From the NCBI RefSeq assembly GCF_003610235.1, contig NZ_RAPR01000001.1, forward strand, positions 6,262,001 to 6,326,000: 64,000 bases of DNA. Reading direction: 5' to 3'. Within the stretch, counting starts at the first letter, position 1. The number at the start of each line of letters is the position of its first letter. A model generated the notes under the pieces. That model did not search any database. It was given only the letters and a program-made list of their open reading frames with translations, and was not told the origin of the DNA. This DNA comes from Catellatospora citrea (lineage in GTDB: Bacteria > Actinomycetota > Actinomycetes > Mycobacteriales > Micromonosporaceae). Shown one piece after another: positions 1 to 10,444 of this stretch. The position numbers were made by a program, and so were the translations under genes.

Positions 1-2
1 TC

Positions 3-3000
3 CAGGCCACCGAGCGCCTGCGGGCAGATCGGGTGATGCCACGACTTTGGACGCGGGTCGCGCTCCCGAGGGGCACGATTTACGATTTCGAAACCGAAGA
101 CCGTGTTGCCGGGCTACTCAAGGATGCGCTGGTTGATGCGGTAGAAGGCATGCTTGGAGTCGACCCGGCGATCCACGAGTGGATCCTGCGCGTGCCGATC
201 CACACGGAGCTAGTCGAAGCGTCGGGCACTGGCAGCCACATCCTGGAGTTGTACAGCATCGAGCCGCCGGAGCGGAATCCCGTGACGGCGCCGCGGCGGC
301 CGGGCGAATTCAGCCAGCAGTGGGTGGATTATCTGAATCCCTGGCTTCGGTCTACTGCTCTCGCCGGGGACGAAGGCTGGTGGACGCTCCAGAGCCCCAC
401 GAGGAACGTCGAAGACATCGTTCGGGCGCTCGCCCCGTCGTCGCTGCGAAAAGTAACCTTTGACGCGATTGAGGCCTTCGAACGGACGGGCAACGGGATG
501 CGCATGGTTCTGCCCAGTGACGCCCAGCCCACATACGACGTGGTGCGGATTGTCTTCGACGATACGGCTGCACGGAGCGACGTGGAGGCCGACCTCCCAA
601 CGGCACGGACAGTGCGCGTGTTCCTTCTGCGTTTGCAACTTGTTCCCGGAGAGGGGGTGGGTGACGAGCAAGTCGAGCGGATGAAGAGCATGGCGCTGAC
701 AGCCGTCGACGAGATGCTCAACTATCGGTTCAAGCTACCGGGGGGCGATCAGTTCCATCTAATGGTCGAGTTCACGGACCGTGAGCCACACCGCGTGATC
801 AATGTACCGCTGTTGCAGAAGGTGGACGAGGGTCACAGCGCCAACGTCGCGACGTGGCCAGTGGGCCTTCTCGATGTTCCGCATGGCGGCCCAGTGACTC
901 TGCACGAGATGCTCCATCTGCTGGGCACTGTCGATGAGTACCTCACGACGCGGATGGACGGCGTTGCGGAACAAGATGTGTGGCCGTTTCGGCAGTCCGT
1001 CGTCGACGTGCCACCCGATTCGGCAGGACGCGTGCATCGGCGCACCGCGTCCCCGGCCTTGATGGGTGCTACGGATGGGCCCGACTTCCACGAGATCGCC
1101 GTGCGCTACCTGGTGCTGATCGGGAATGTCCAGGAAAGCTACGGCCAGGCACCGGTGGTTCGGTATGACTCTGTGGCGCGCGCCGTGGTTCCTCAGCCGC
1201 TGGAGGTCGGGCTGGGAGCGCCTCGCGCACTTGGGCATGAGCACCTTCGCAGGCTGAGGGCATTCGCCGACGAGATGCGCGCGACGGTCGACTTCGCCGC
1301 GCGTTCCCCCGATCCCGGCCGGCGTTTGATCATTCGCATCGGGCACCCTGTGGGAGAGCACGGGCGGCAGCAGGCGCTTGCCGTGCGGGACGAACTGCGT
1401 CGCATGGTGGCCGTCAGTCTGGCCGACCGGAATCAGACCACCGAGGAGATCGTCTACCAGGTGGTGCATGACCCTTCACCAGAGAACGGAGCGGTGTCGG
1501 TCCATGTCGCCACGCAGCCGCTTGTCGAGGTGGACGCCGCCGCTGTCGGCACCAGTTCGGCGAAGTTCCCGTGGCTGGCGGCGGTTCGTCACGAGTTTCC
1601 GGGTGACGTCCAGCGCACGCGGGTGATGTCGGCGATCCGTGCTGATGGGCAGCTGGCGGTCGATGACAATCCGCAGGGTCCGGCTGCCTCGCCGCTCTCG
1701 CCGGGTCCATCCGAAACGCCTGCCGTGCTGCTGGAGAGGTATGCCCGGGGACGTGGCCCAGACCCGCGGGCACAGTTGGTGCGGGCACGTCTGGCCGATG
1801 TCCGCGCCGCCTTCGACAACGCCGAGGTCGGCGCGCGGGGGATCGTGGTCCTGCGCGGGGCAGGTCATGCCGTGGGGGCCGTGCTCAACGTCGTACGACA
1901 CGCGGACGGCACCGTGCTCCTCGACGTATCGCGGGCCCTGGTGGTCAGCCCGACGGACGACCAGGCCGTGGTGCAGTTCATCGCGACTGGTGCTCCAGAG
2001 GTTCACGTGGACCACGCGGACCCGGTGACGACCTCCAGCAGGCGCTGGTCGTCGGTGCTCGACGCCTGGCTGGGGAGCTCACGAGACGATGCGTCCCCGC
2101 AGCGCTCCAGCACATTGCGGAGGGTCGACAAGTCGGTCCGATCATTTCACGCAGCGGTCGGCGGCGGCGTGGGCTTCATGGAGCTTTCCGAGCGGCACGC
2201 AAGAGTGCGCGCTGCGATCAAGGCATGGCAGGCGTCTGCTCACGTTGGTGCCGGGGGTGTGCCGCAGGACGGAAGCCCGGTATCCGCCTCGGAGCTGACC
2301 CGCGCCGTTGACAGTGCGTACCGGGAGGCAGCGCGCAAGCTGGGAAAGCGGTATGCGAGGCGTGGAGGCGGGAATGCCTACAAGACGACGCTCGCCGTTT
2401 CCGTCGGCGCATTGATCGACGACGACGGCTCGTTCTTGGATGCCGACGGTTCGGGCGCCGGTTCACGCTCCCATTACAATTCCACACAACCCAGGATCAA
2501 CCCGGCCCGTCATTGGGCGGGGTCGGAGCTGGTCATTCGCCTGATCATGCTGCACGATCACCTGTCGGCGGCATCGGCGGACCTCCAGAAGAAGCTCGCC
2601 GACCCCGGAAGCGGGATCACGGCGCCGGTGCTCGGAGTATTCACGCTTCCGGAAGGCTTCTTCAAGCAGCCGGACACGCCGTTCACCGACACCGATCGGG
2701 AGCTCTTTCTCTACACGGTCCTAAGACACAGCAACGCCTTTCCTGGCTTGCTGATCGTGCCGGGAACAATGGTCTGGGCGGGTGAGTCGCCGGACGGTCG
2801 GCCGACCCTCAATCACAGTGCGGTCGCGGTGCTCGACGGCCGTGTGGTCCACGAGGTCCACAAGCTCTATCCGGCCGATGAGTTCGTAGGGTACGGCGGC
2901 GCGTGGCCGGCTGCCGAGGAGCTGGGCGCGGCTCCGGTGCCAGACCCTACGATGCTGTCCACTGCCCTGCAGACGGCATCTCTGCAAGTCGTCGCCGCCA

Positions 3001-5582
3001 CGACGGCATCGACTGAGGACGATGGAGCGATACTTTCGACGGGGGCTACTGCCGCGGAATCCTCGCCCGCCGCGGCGGCTGCCGCAGACGGGATGGCTGC
3101 TGTCGAGTTGCAGGTGTGGGCAGTAGAAGCGGTAGCAGCAGGCAACGATGCGTTGGCGGCGGCACAGGCTGCCGATGAGGCCATGGTGAAGCTGGCCGGT
3201 GCCATGGAAGCACCGGATCTCGCTGAGAACGCAGCCAAGAGCGGGGCGGTCGCGCGCGCTGATGCGGCGGATGGGGCACGAGTTGCCGAAGACCTCACGT
3301 TGCGTTTTCGGGCAGGCAGTGTCAGCCGGGAGGATGCGGACGGACTTGCCGGTTCGTCTGCGTTCGCGGTGGGCGACATGCTGTTCACACTGGAGATCTC
3401 GCGAGATCACACCATGGGTCGGGCGGCGGCTGAGCTGGCGGCGGGGCGGGCGCCGGAGATCGGCGGGGTTCGACGTGACGTCGCCGACGTGCGGATCATC
3501 CTGTCGCGTGATGGGGGACTGACCCAGCCGTCACTGCCGGGCACCACGATCATCAACGACGGCAAGCTGGCGGCCGTTCGGCCACAAGTGATCGACTACC
3601 AGAGGGGCGCACGACGGATTGTCGCCAATCGGGATGGGGCCGGTAACGAGGAATTGGCGGGTTACGATACTGGGGCCCAGGTCGCCTTCAATCTCGTCGC
3701 CTTCGGGCAGGCATCACATGCGGCTGAATCGGAACAACACCGCCCGGACGAGGTGGCATCAGGGCAGCCCATGACGGCTTCGCCCGCAGCGGCGTCGGTT
3801 GGCAAGAAGGTCGCCTCAGGTTCAGCGTCCGAAACGTCGACGACGGCGCGCGGGACCGGCGCGTTGCCTGCGGGGTCGGCGGGATTGGTGCCGGGTGGTT
3901 CCGGCCGGGTCCTGCCCCGTGACGCCCCATCGGGCACGCAGCGGGTGGTGCTGCCCCGTGCCTCGCTGGCGCTCGTGCCAGGCGGCCCATCCCGGTCGGC
4001 GCAGGTCAGCTCAACCCCGGTCCCAGCTCGGACGACGTCTGCCATGGGCGAGCAGGCACCAGGAGCCGTCGATGTCCACGATGTCCTCTCAGGTGGGCAG
4101 GAGGTTCGAGACCTCACGGATCCCGACGTCGCGCCGACGGCGTCCGAACTGATCGACTGGGTGGTGCGCGAGTCGACGGTGCCCGTGTCGCTGGAGGACG
4201 GCATCGGAGAGTCCCAGCGTACGTGGGGCGTCGAGGTCGAATTCGCACTGCCTCCGGAGCTGTCCGAGCGAGAGCGCCATGTGCGCATGCTCCGGATCGT
4301 CCAGGACCTCAACCGGTTCGGATTGACTCGGCAGGCTGGGCTGCTGCCGCATGGCGCTGCTCGCGCGAGCGGCTACTCCAGGCAGCGTGCCGATTGGCGG
4401 CTCGAACTCGAGTCGGGCGATGACGGCGAGATCGTGTCACCGACAATGCCATACAAACGTGACCCGGCCGACCCAGCTACGCCGTCCGAGTGGGCTGATC
4501 TTGCTCTGGTCGTCGCGATCGTCCGTAGACACGGGGGCGTGGCGAACCATCGAGTGAGCGTCCAGGTCCACGTCGGGTTCGACCGCAACGCCTCTCTGGC
4601 TTCGGTCGTGGCGCTGCTCGGTGCGGTGACCGGCCATCAGGACGCGCTGTTCCGGCTGGCCGCCACGCCCGGTGGATATCTCCGCAGCCTCGTCTGGACC
4701 GAGCCGCTCGTGACGCCCTCGGCCGGGTACGACGCGGCGGCGGTGGAGAGTTTGATCGCCACCAGTATGCGCACCAAGGCGCTCAGCTTGGAGTACCTGC
4801 GCGAAGGCCATGTGGAGTTCCGGCTTTGGAACAACGACCTCGACGTCGGCGTCATCCAGACACGAGTTCGGCTCTCGCGAGCGATCGCCGACTGGGCTGG
4901 CCAGGCTACAACGCTGACGGCAGTGCCCGAGTCGCGACCGCTTGGCGGCAGTATCCGATCCGGGCAGGATTCCGGAGCATATCCACAAGCACTCATGGAT
5001 TTCCTGCCCCCCGAGGCCGAGCAACTGCGCGCACAGGTTGCGGTGCTGTGGCAGCAAACCCGGTGGCAGCCGGTTCTCCCCGTCGGGGCATACGGCGAGG
5101 GCGGCCTGCTCTGGGTCGGTGATCCGGGTCCCGGTTCGATGAAGGCGACATTGGAGCCCATGGCAGTCGCGAGCCGACGGAACATGATCGTGGTCACCGC
5201 CCCCAGGTTGTCGATTACCGACGACGGCGTCCGGGACGAAGGAGCGGACCGCACCAAGCCCCTGCGTGAACTGCTGCGGAATCTCGGAGCGGCAGCTCCG
5301 GACTGCCTCGTGGTGGTGACGGTTACGGACCTTGACCTCACTGAGCTGCAGTTGCTCGCCGCCGATCTCAGGTACATGCCGATGCTCGTTCGCCCCGTGC
5401 CGGCCCAGACCATGGGTTCCATGGGCCGGGTCACGACACGTGGCGATGGTATTCATCACGCGGCCGGTTGGGAGTTGCTCAGACTTACGCCGCAGGAGCG
5501 GGATCGCCGTGGACTGGGCCAACTGCTGAACTCGTCGTCGCTGCTTCCGGTGCTGGAGAGGGTGCTGGGTCGCCGCCTGTGA
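3..5582 (+). CDS. Giant multidomain protein, 5' end cut by window edge (metallopeptidase-like, papain-like and amidoligase-like domains)
   Basis: A GTG-ATG pair at 33-38 could start the protein, but the same frame is open to the first base and no ribosome site precedes it, so I treat it as the 3' part of a longer gene. Residue numbers count from position 33. Residues 291-295 read HEMLH followed by LGTVDEY, the zinc motif of HExxHxLGxxDEY toxin-type metallopeptidases. Around 560-640 an AGHAVG...VLLDV pattern (H612, D631) resembles the His and Asp strands of papain-fold toxin domains, but no catalytic Cys is visible. Around 895-950 a VPGTMVW...HKLYP stretch vaguely recalls carbon-nitrogen hydrolases. 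An Ala-rich, probably helical stretch covers about 985-1110 and a Pro/Ser/Gly-rich linker about 1230-1350. Residues about 1397-1640 begin WGVEVEF and contain VSVQVHVGF and EFRLWNNDL, as in amidoligase_2 (ATP-grasp-like carboxylate-amine ligases). Fusions like this occur in large actinobacterial effector or polymorphic-toxin-like proteins. The actual substrate is unknown. Confidence 0.8.
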   Translation, partial: QATERLRADRVMPRLWTRVALPRGTIYDFETEDRVAGLLKDALVDAVEGMLGVDPAIHEWILRVPIHTELVEASGTGSHILELYSIEPPERNPVTAPRRPGEFSQQWVDYLNPWLRSTALAGDEGWWTLQSPTRNVEDIVRALAPSSLRKVTFDAIEAFERTGNGMRMVLPSDAQPTYDVVRIVFDDTAARSDVEADLPTARTVRVFLLRLQLVPGEGVGDEQVERMKSMALTAVDEMLNYRFKLPGGDQFHLMVEFTDREPHRVINVPLLQKVDEGHSANVATWPVGLLDVPHGGPVTLHEMLHLLGTVDEYLTTRMDGVAEQDVWPFRQSVVDVPPDSAGRVHRRTASPALMGATDGPDFHEIAVRYLVLIGNVQESYGQAPVVRYDSVARAVVPQPLEVGLGAPRALGHEHLRRLRAFADEMRATVDFAARSPDPGRRLIIRIGHPVGEHGRQQALAVRDELRRMVAVSLADRNQTTEEIVYQVVHDPSPENGAVSVHVATQPLVEVDAAAVGTSSAKFPWLAAVRHEFPGDVQRTRVMSAIRADGQLAVDDNPQGPAASPLSPGPSETPAVLLERYARGRGPDPRAQLVRARLADVRAAFDNAEVGARGIVVLRGAGHAVGAVLNVVRHADGTVLLDVSRALVVSPTDDQAVVQFIATGAPEVHVDHADPVTTSSRRWSSVLDAWLGSSRDDASPQRSSTLRRVDKSVRSFHAAVGGGVGFMELSERHARVRAAIKAWQASAHVGAGGVPQDGSPVSASELTRAVDSAYREAARKLGKRYARRGGGNAYKTTLAVSVGALIDDDGSFLDADGSGAGSRSHYNSTQPRINPARHWAGSELVIRLIMLHDHLSAASADLQKKLADPGSGITAPVLGVFTLPEGFFKQPDTPFTDTDRELFLYTVLRHSNAFPGLLIVPGTMVWAGESPDGRPTLNHSAVAVLDGRVVHEVHKLYPADEFVGYGGAWPAAEELGAAPVPDPTMLSTALQTASLQVVAATTASTEDDGAILSTGATAAESSPAAAAAADGMAAVELQVWAVEAVAAGNDALAAAQAADEAMVKLAGAMEAPDLAENAAKSGAVARADAADGARVAEDLTLRFRAGSVSREDADGLAGSSAFAVGDMLFTLEISRDHTMGRAAAELAAGRAPEIGGVRRDVADVRIILSRDGGLTQPSLPGTTIINDGKLAAVRPQVIDYQRGARRIVANRDGAGNEELAGYDTGAQVAFNLVAFGQASHAAESEQHRPDEVASGQPMTASPAAASVGKKVASGSASETSTTARGTGALPAGSAGLVPGGSGRVLPRDAPSGTQRVVLPRASLALVPGGPSRSAQVSSTPVPARTTSAMGEQAPGAVDVHDVLSGGQEVRDLTDPDVAPTASELIDWVVRESTVPVSLEDGIGESQRTWGVEVEFALPPELSERERHVRMLRIVQDLNRFGLTRQAGLLPHGAARASGYSRQRADWRLELESGDDGEIVSPTMPYKRDPADPATPSEWADLALVVAIVRRHGGVANHRVSVQVHVGFDRNASLASVVALLGAVTGHQDALFRLAATPGGYLRSLVWTEPLVTPSAGYDAAAVESLIATSMRTKALSLEYLREGHVEFRLWNNDLDVGVIQTRVRLSRAIADWAGQATTLTAVPESRPLGGSIRSGQDSGAYPQALMDFLPPEAEQLRAQVAVLWQQTRWQPVLPVGAYGEGGLLWVGDPGPGSMKATLEPMAVASRRNMIVVTAPRLSITDDGVRDEGADRTKPLRELLRNLGAAAPDCLVVVTVTDLDLTELQLLAADLRYMPMLVRPVPAQTMGSMGRVTTRGDGIHHAAGWELLRLTPQERDRRGLGQLLNSSSLLPVLERVLGRRL

Positions 5583-5862
5583 ACCGGATGGTGGTGATGC
5601 AAGCATCGTGATCAACGGACTGAACTCACTCCCGCCGTCGGCCCCAGCCGCAGCACGCGGTTCAGTCTTCATCAAGTATTCCTTCACCGGGCCCGCCTAG
5701 CTTGTGACTGGACTGCTCACCGGCTCCGCCATACGGCGGATGCACGGCCAAGACGATGCGTGCCTGCCGATCACACGCGACGCGGTGAGTAGGTGCGCCA
5801 CGGGCGTCAAGGGGGCGCCCGGAACCTCGTCCATCACCAGCCTTCGAAGGTGCAAAGTAACG

Positions 5863-6684
5863 ATGGATCCGGTCGACTTCCGCCGGTCGCAGCGAACTGA
5901 GATCGTGCAGCTGCTCCGTACTGGCCGAATGGCATACGCCCTGACTTTGGGCGAGGCATTCGTCGGAAACCTCCAAGAACTGTTCCCGTTCCTGGACCAG
6001 GACACCTTGCGCTATCTGGCGGTCGCCGAGGCAGCCGCCGAGCAAGGTGCGTTCGACGAGGCCCTGGCCTGCCTGCGAATCGGCCTCGAACGCCATCGTT
6101 CCTCGGGGCCGGCGCCTCGGGGCATGCTGGAACTGAGCCGCAAGATTGCAGTCATCCTCGTCGCGGCCGGGCGAGCCCACGAGGGCCTCGCATTACTTCA
6201 AGAGATCGCAACGCTGTCCGAGTTCGAACTGGGACCGTCGGATCTGCAGCACGGCCTGATCATCAACAGCCTGGGCACTGCGCTCAGGCACACCGGGGAC
6301 CTCCGTTCCGCCTACCGATACTTCCGGCAAGCGGCGGAGACATTCGAAGCGACGATGGGCGTGGACAGCGACCACTTCGCCACGGCCTTGCTCAACCTCT
6401 CCGACCTTTCCTCGGCGGTCGGTCGTCCATCGGCGGGGATACCGGCCGCCCGACGGGCGAAGGCGATCTGGCAGCGCACACCACCGGCCAGCCGGCTCAC
6501 CCTCGTCGCAGCCGAGGCGAATCTGGGCAGGCTCCTGTACGAAGTCGAAGAATCGGCCGAGGCGGCACAGTGCTTCGAACGTGCGGCCGACATGCTCGCC
6601 GCCGAACTCGGTGACGATCACCCTGAAGTCGTGATCCACCGTCTCAACCAGGCCATCGCCGCTGCCGACGCGGCGGAACACTAG
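5863..6684 (+). CDS. TPR-like helical-repeat protein
   Basis: A 273-aa protein made almost entirely of paired amphipathic helices of TPR type. Examples are the repeat near residue 45 (EQGAFDEALACLRIGL), the one near 130 (LGTALRHTGDLRSAYRYFRQ) and the one near 220 (ESAEAAQCFERAADML). There is no signal peptide or catalytic motif. The frame is open back to a GTG at 5704, but the 53 residues this adds are low-complexity and unlike the rest, so I prefer the ATG at 5863. It lies 280 bases after the giant protein on the same strand. A TPR partner or immunity role for that protein is possible but is only inferred from position. Confidence 0.75.
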   Translation: MDPVDFRRSQRTEIVQLLRTGRMAYALTLGEAFVGNLQELFPFLDQDTLRYLAVAEAAAEQGAFDEALACLRIGLERHRSSGPAPRGMLELSRKIAVILVAAGRAHEGLALLQEIATLSEFELGPSDLQHGLIINSLGTALRHTGDLRSAYRYFRQAAETFEATMGVDSDHFATALLNLSDLSSAVGRPSAGIPAARRAKAIWQRTPPASRLTLVAAEANLGRLLYEVEESAEAAQCFERAADMLAAELGDDHPEVVIHRLNQAIAAADAAEH

Positions 6685-7970
6685 CTTCCCGTCCGTACCC
6701 TCGGCAAGCGCCTCGTGCCGCCGTCGATCGCGGCGTCAAGCAACGCGTCGATGCCCGCGAGGCGGACCGCGGTGTGGTCCTGGACCCGGCCTTGCGCCCA
6801 CCACGGCCCGCCTGCGGACTGGAATGCGCGAGATGCTGGTGGCGTGGACACGGATGCAATCCAGAAGTAGGGAGCCAGCCCGGATTGCGGACCAACGCCA
6901 TCGGGCTGGCTCCAGGCGGTATTACGTGAGCGGTGGCAAGCCAGTTCGCACGTATCGCCTAGATCACATCGGCTCCGCCCATCGGGCTGCGCCGCCTGGA
7001 ACCTGCCGGGGACGCCTTTGGCCGTTCGGCTGGCTCCGTCGGGAAGGCAGGGTGTGTCCGCGACGGCGCATTCGGGGTTGCGCTTCGGCGCTGCCGTGGT
7101 TGGGCGTAGCGGCGGCCTGGCGGTGCGGGGAGGAGCGCACCGCCAGGCCTCTGACCCGTGCTACGCCGCCTCAGGCGACCACCCGGGTAGTAAGCCGGTC
7201 TGACGGCTCACCGCATAAACCATCAGACCGGCTTGATGGCCCAGTTCGGGCCGGGGAAAAGCCCAGGGGAGTGGGACCCACCCGGAGGCTTGGAGGCCTC
7301 CGGGCGGGCGGTCACAGTGAGTTGGGGTGAAGCCCAGCACAGCAGGCTTCTCGGCACTGTGACCCGACTGCACTACGTGACGCATGGTCCTGTGGTTCAT
7401 GGTGAACGGGTTCTTGTCTGGCGGTGCACCGGCGATGGCAACGGATCCGTGTGGGACCGAAGACGGAGCGGTCGGGTCTCCGTGGGGTCGGTCACCTGCG
7501 TAGGTGTCGACCGCGTGTCGATCAGGTCCCGCGCGTCCTGTCGCAGCCTGCCGGCGGTTCCGGCGACCGGTGAACCGAACGTCCAGTGTGACCGTAGGGC
7601 CTGTCGGCACCTAGCCCGGCAATGCCGGGACGGCCCGCCGCCATTACCGCAGGGTCGTTCCGGCAGTCGCCCATCGGCCTTTCGGGCATGGACTTTCGCG
7701 TGCCGCGCTTATACCGTTCGCATCGCCGGTTTGCGGCATATTGATAGATTTTGCCCGATATGGTCAGTGGCTCAAGGAGGCAGCACGTGGCCGCGATCTG
7801 CGGTGCCCGAGAGCCGACTCGACTGTCCGGCGTCGCGAAAAGGCCGGTCCGGCCGGAAATCGCGTATCTCGACCACAGGACGCGTCGCCACCGGGGCTGG
7901 CGCATTCCGATCGGGGTGGTGACACCGACGCCGGCGATTCGCCGACGAGACGAGGGGAGTACAGGTTTCC
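6685..7970. other. 1.3-kb region without a convincing gene
   Basis: Reading frames here are short, Arg/Ser/Pro-rich and look like chance frames of GC-rich DNA. The left two thirds hold a series of perfect hairpins (separate entry at 6871-7506). The last 200 bases before the ammonium transporter gene must carry its promoter, but I see neither a clear -35/-10 pair nor the GTAAC-n6-GAAAC pattern expected of a GlnR box. Confidence 0.6.
6871..7506 (+). ncRNA. Candidate large structured RNA (nested perfect hairpins)
   Basis: Perfect inverted repeats follow one another outside any convincing gene: 6871-6882 with 6902-6913 (12 bp); 7103-7110 with 7160-7167 (8 bp) enclosing 7114-7127 with 7136-7149 (14 bp); 7192-7203 with 7223-7234 (12 bp); 7281-7289 with 7296-7304 (9 bp); 7310-7319 with 7355-7364 (10 bp) enclosing 7329-7334 with 7345-7350; 7455-7460 with 7488-7493 enclosing 7463-7468 with 7478-7483; and 7493-7497 with 7502-7506. 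Two of the 12-bp stems share the same 19-nt loop length. The strand cannot be decided; + follows the neighbouring genes. The size would suit an intron-like ribozyme or a large regulatory RNA. I could not find a group II domain V on either strand, so no class is assigned. Confidence 0.4.
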
Positions 7971-9277
<1,307 letters not shown>

Positions 9278-9281
<4 letters not shown>

Positions 9282-10444
9282 GCCCGCGCCACACCAAGAG
9301 CCGGCGCGGCAGCGCGATGCTGCTGGCGATGGGTCTGCTCGCGGCGACCATCGGCAGTTTCGGTTTCGTGTTGTCCAGGCTGTGGGACCTGACCGACCAG
9401 GGCGCCCGGTCGGCAGCCTCGGAACGGGCCGGCGTCGCCTACCTGAGGCCGCTGAACCACGTGCTGGCCGAGCTCGTCGAGGCACGTTCCGCGACCCTGG
9501 GCACAGGGCATGCCCTCGACGGCGTGCGCGGCGCCCTCGACGAGACGGCCGCCGCGGAGGCCCGCTGGGGCGCCGAACTCGGCACCGCTGAACGATGGCG
9601 ACACCTGCGCGAGCGCTCGGACTCGCTGCTCGCGGGACCGAATACCGGACGCGGCGCATACCAGCGCTTCGACGAGCTCATCACGCTGACCGCGGGGCTG
9701 ATGGACTTCGTCGGCGACAACTCCAAGCTGATCCTCGACCCCGAACTGGGCAGCGTCTACCTCGTCGACATCGCGCTGACCGAACTGCCCGCGGTGCTGC
9801 TGGGCAGCGCCCAGATCACCGACGAGGCCGTACAGGCCGCCCGGGCCAAGGACGACGCCCAGCAGCTCGCCGTCATCCGGATCAGCACCGCGCGTCACGT
9901 CGTGGCCACGGCCGCCGACGCGGTCGGGGAGAACCTCGGCAAGGTGACGAACAGCGGAGCCGGACCCGAGGTGAGCGACGCCCTGCTGACCGCCCTCGAC
10001 CCGTTCCGGACCGCGATCGACGCGGTGACCCCTCCCGCCGCGCTGCGGCCGACCGCGGCCGATCTCGACGCGCCAGAGTTGCGCAACGCCGCCGGACTGG
10101 TCACCGCCGCATTCCGTCCGTTGGCGGACGCCGTCCTGGTAGCGCTGGACAAGTTGCTCGCCACCCGGATCGAGGGGTTAGGCGACGAGCGCCAGTCCGC
10201 GGGCGCCGCTGCGGCCGCGGGCATCGCGGTCGGCGCGGCCTTGCTGTGGTGGGCGGTGCCGGCGGCCAGCCGTCGAGGCGTCCGACACGACGTCAGGCCG
10301 GGACGTGAACTGCCGGACATCGCCCGGGTCGCGGGCGACCTGCCGCAGATCGGCGCCCAACAGTTGCTGGCCGCCGAAGAGTTGCACCATGTCGGTCGGG
10401 CCGTGCGCGCCTACGACCAGGGCCGGGACGACCATGCTCGGTGA
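9278..10444 (+). CDS. Membrane sensor protein with chemoreceptor-like ligand domain and no output domain
   Basis: 388 aa. A membrane helix at about residues 12-33 is followed by a roughly 270-residue helical extracellular region. The segment near residues 145-170 (SKLILDPELGSVYLVDIA) closely resembles the sensing domain of several methyl-accepting and diguanylate-cyclase receptors, where LILDP-x-L-x-x-YYL is common. A second membrane helix (AAAAAGIAVGAALLWWAV) lies near 310-330, followed by only a short cytoplasmic tail. There is no HAMP, kinase or methylation region, so it would have to signal through a partner. It starts within the amt stop (ATGA) and overlaps the next kinase gene by 11 bases. 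I infer it works with Amt and the conservon kinase. Confidence 0.75.

Noticed and set aside
6871..7506. Group II intron
   Set aside because: The size and hairpins fit loosely, but no domain V-like hairpin, no GUGYG-type 5' end in register and no reverse-transcriptase gene were found.
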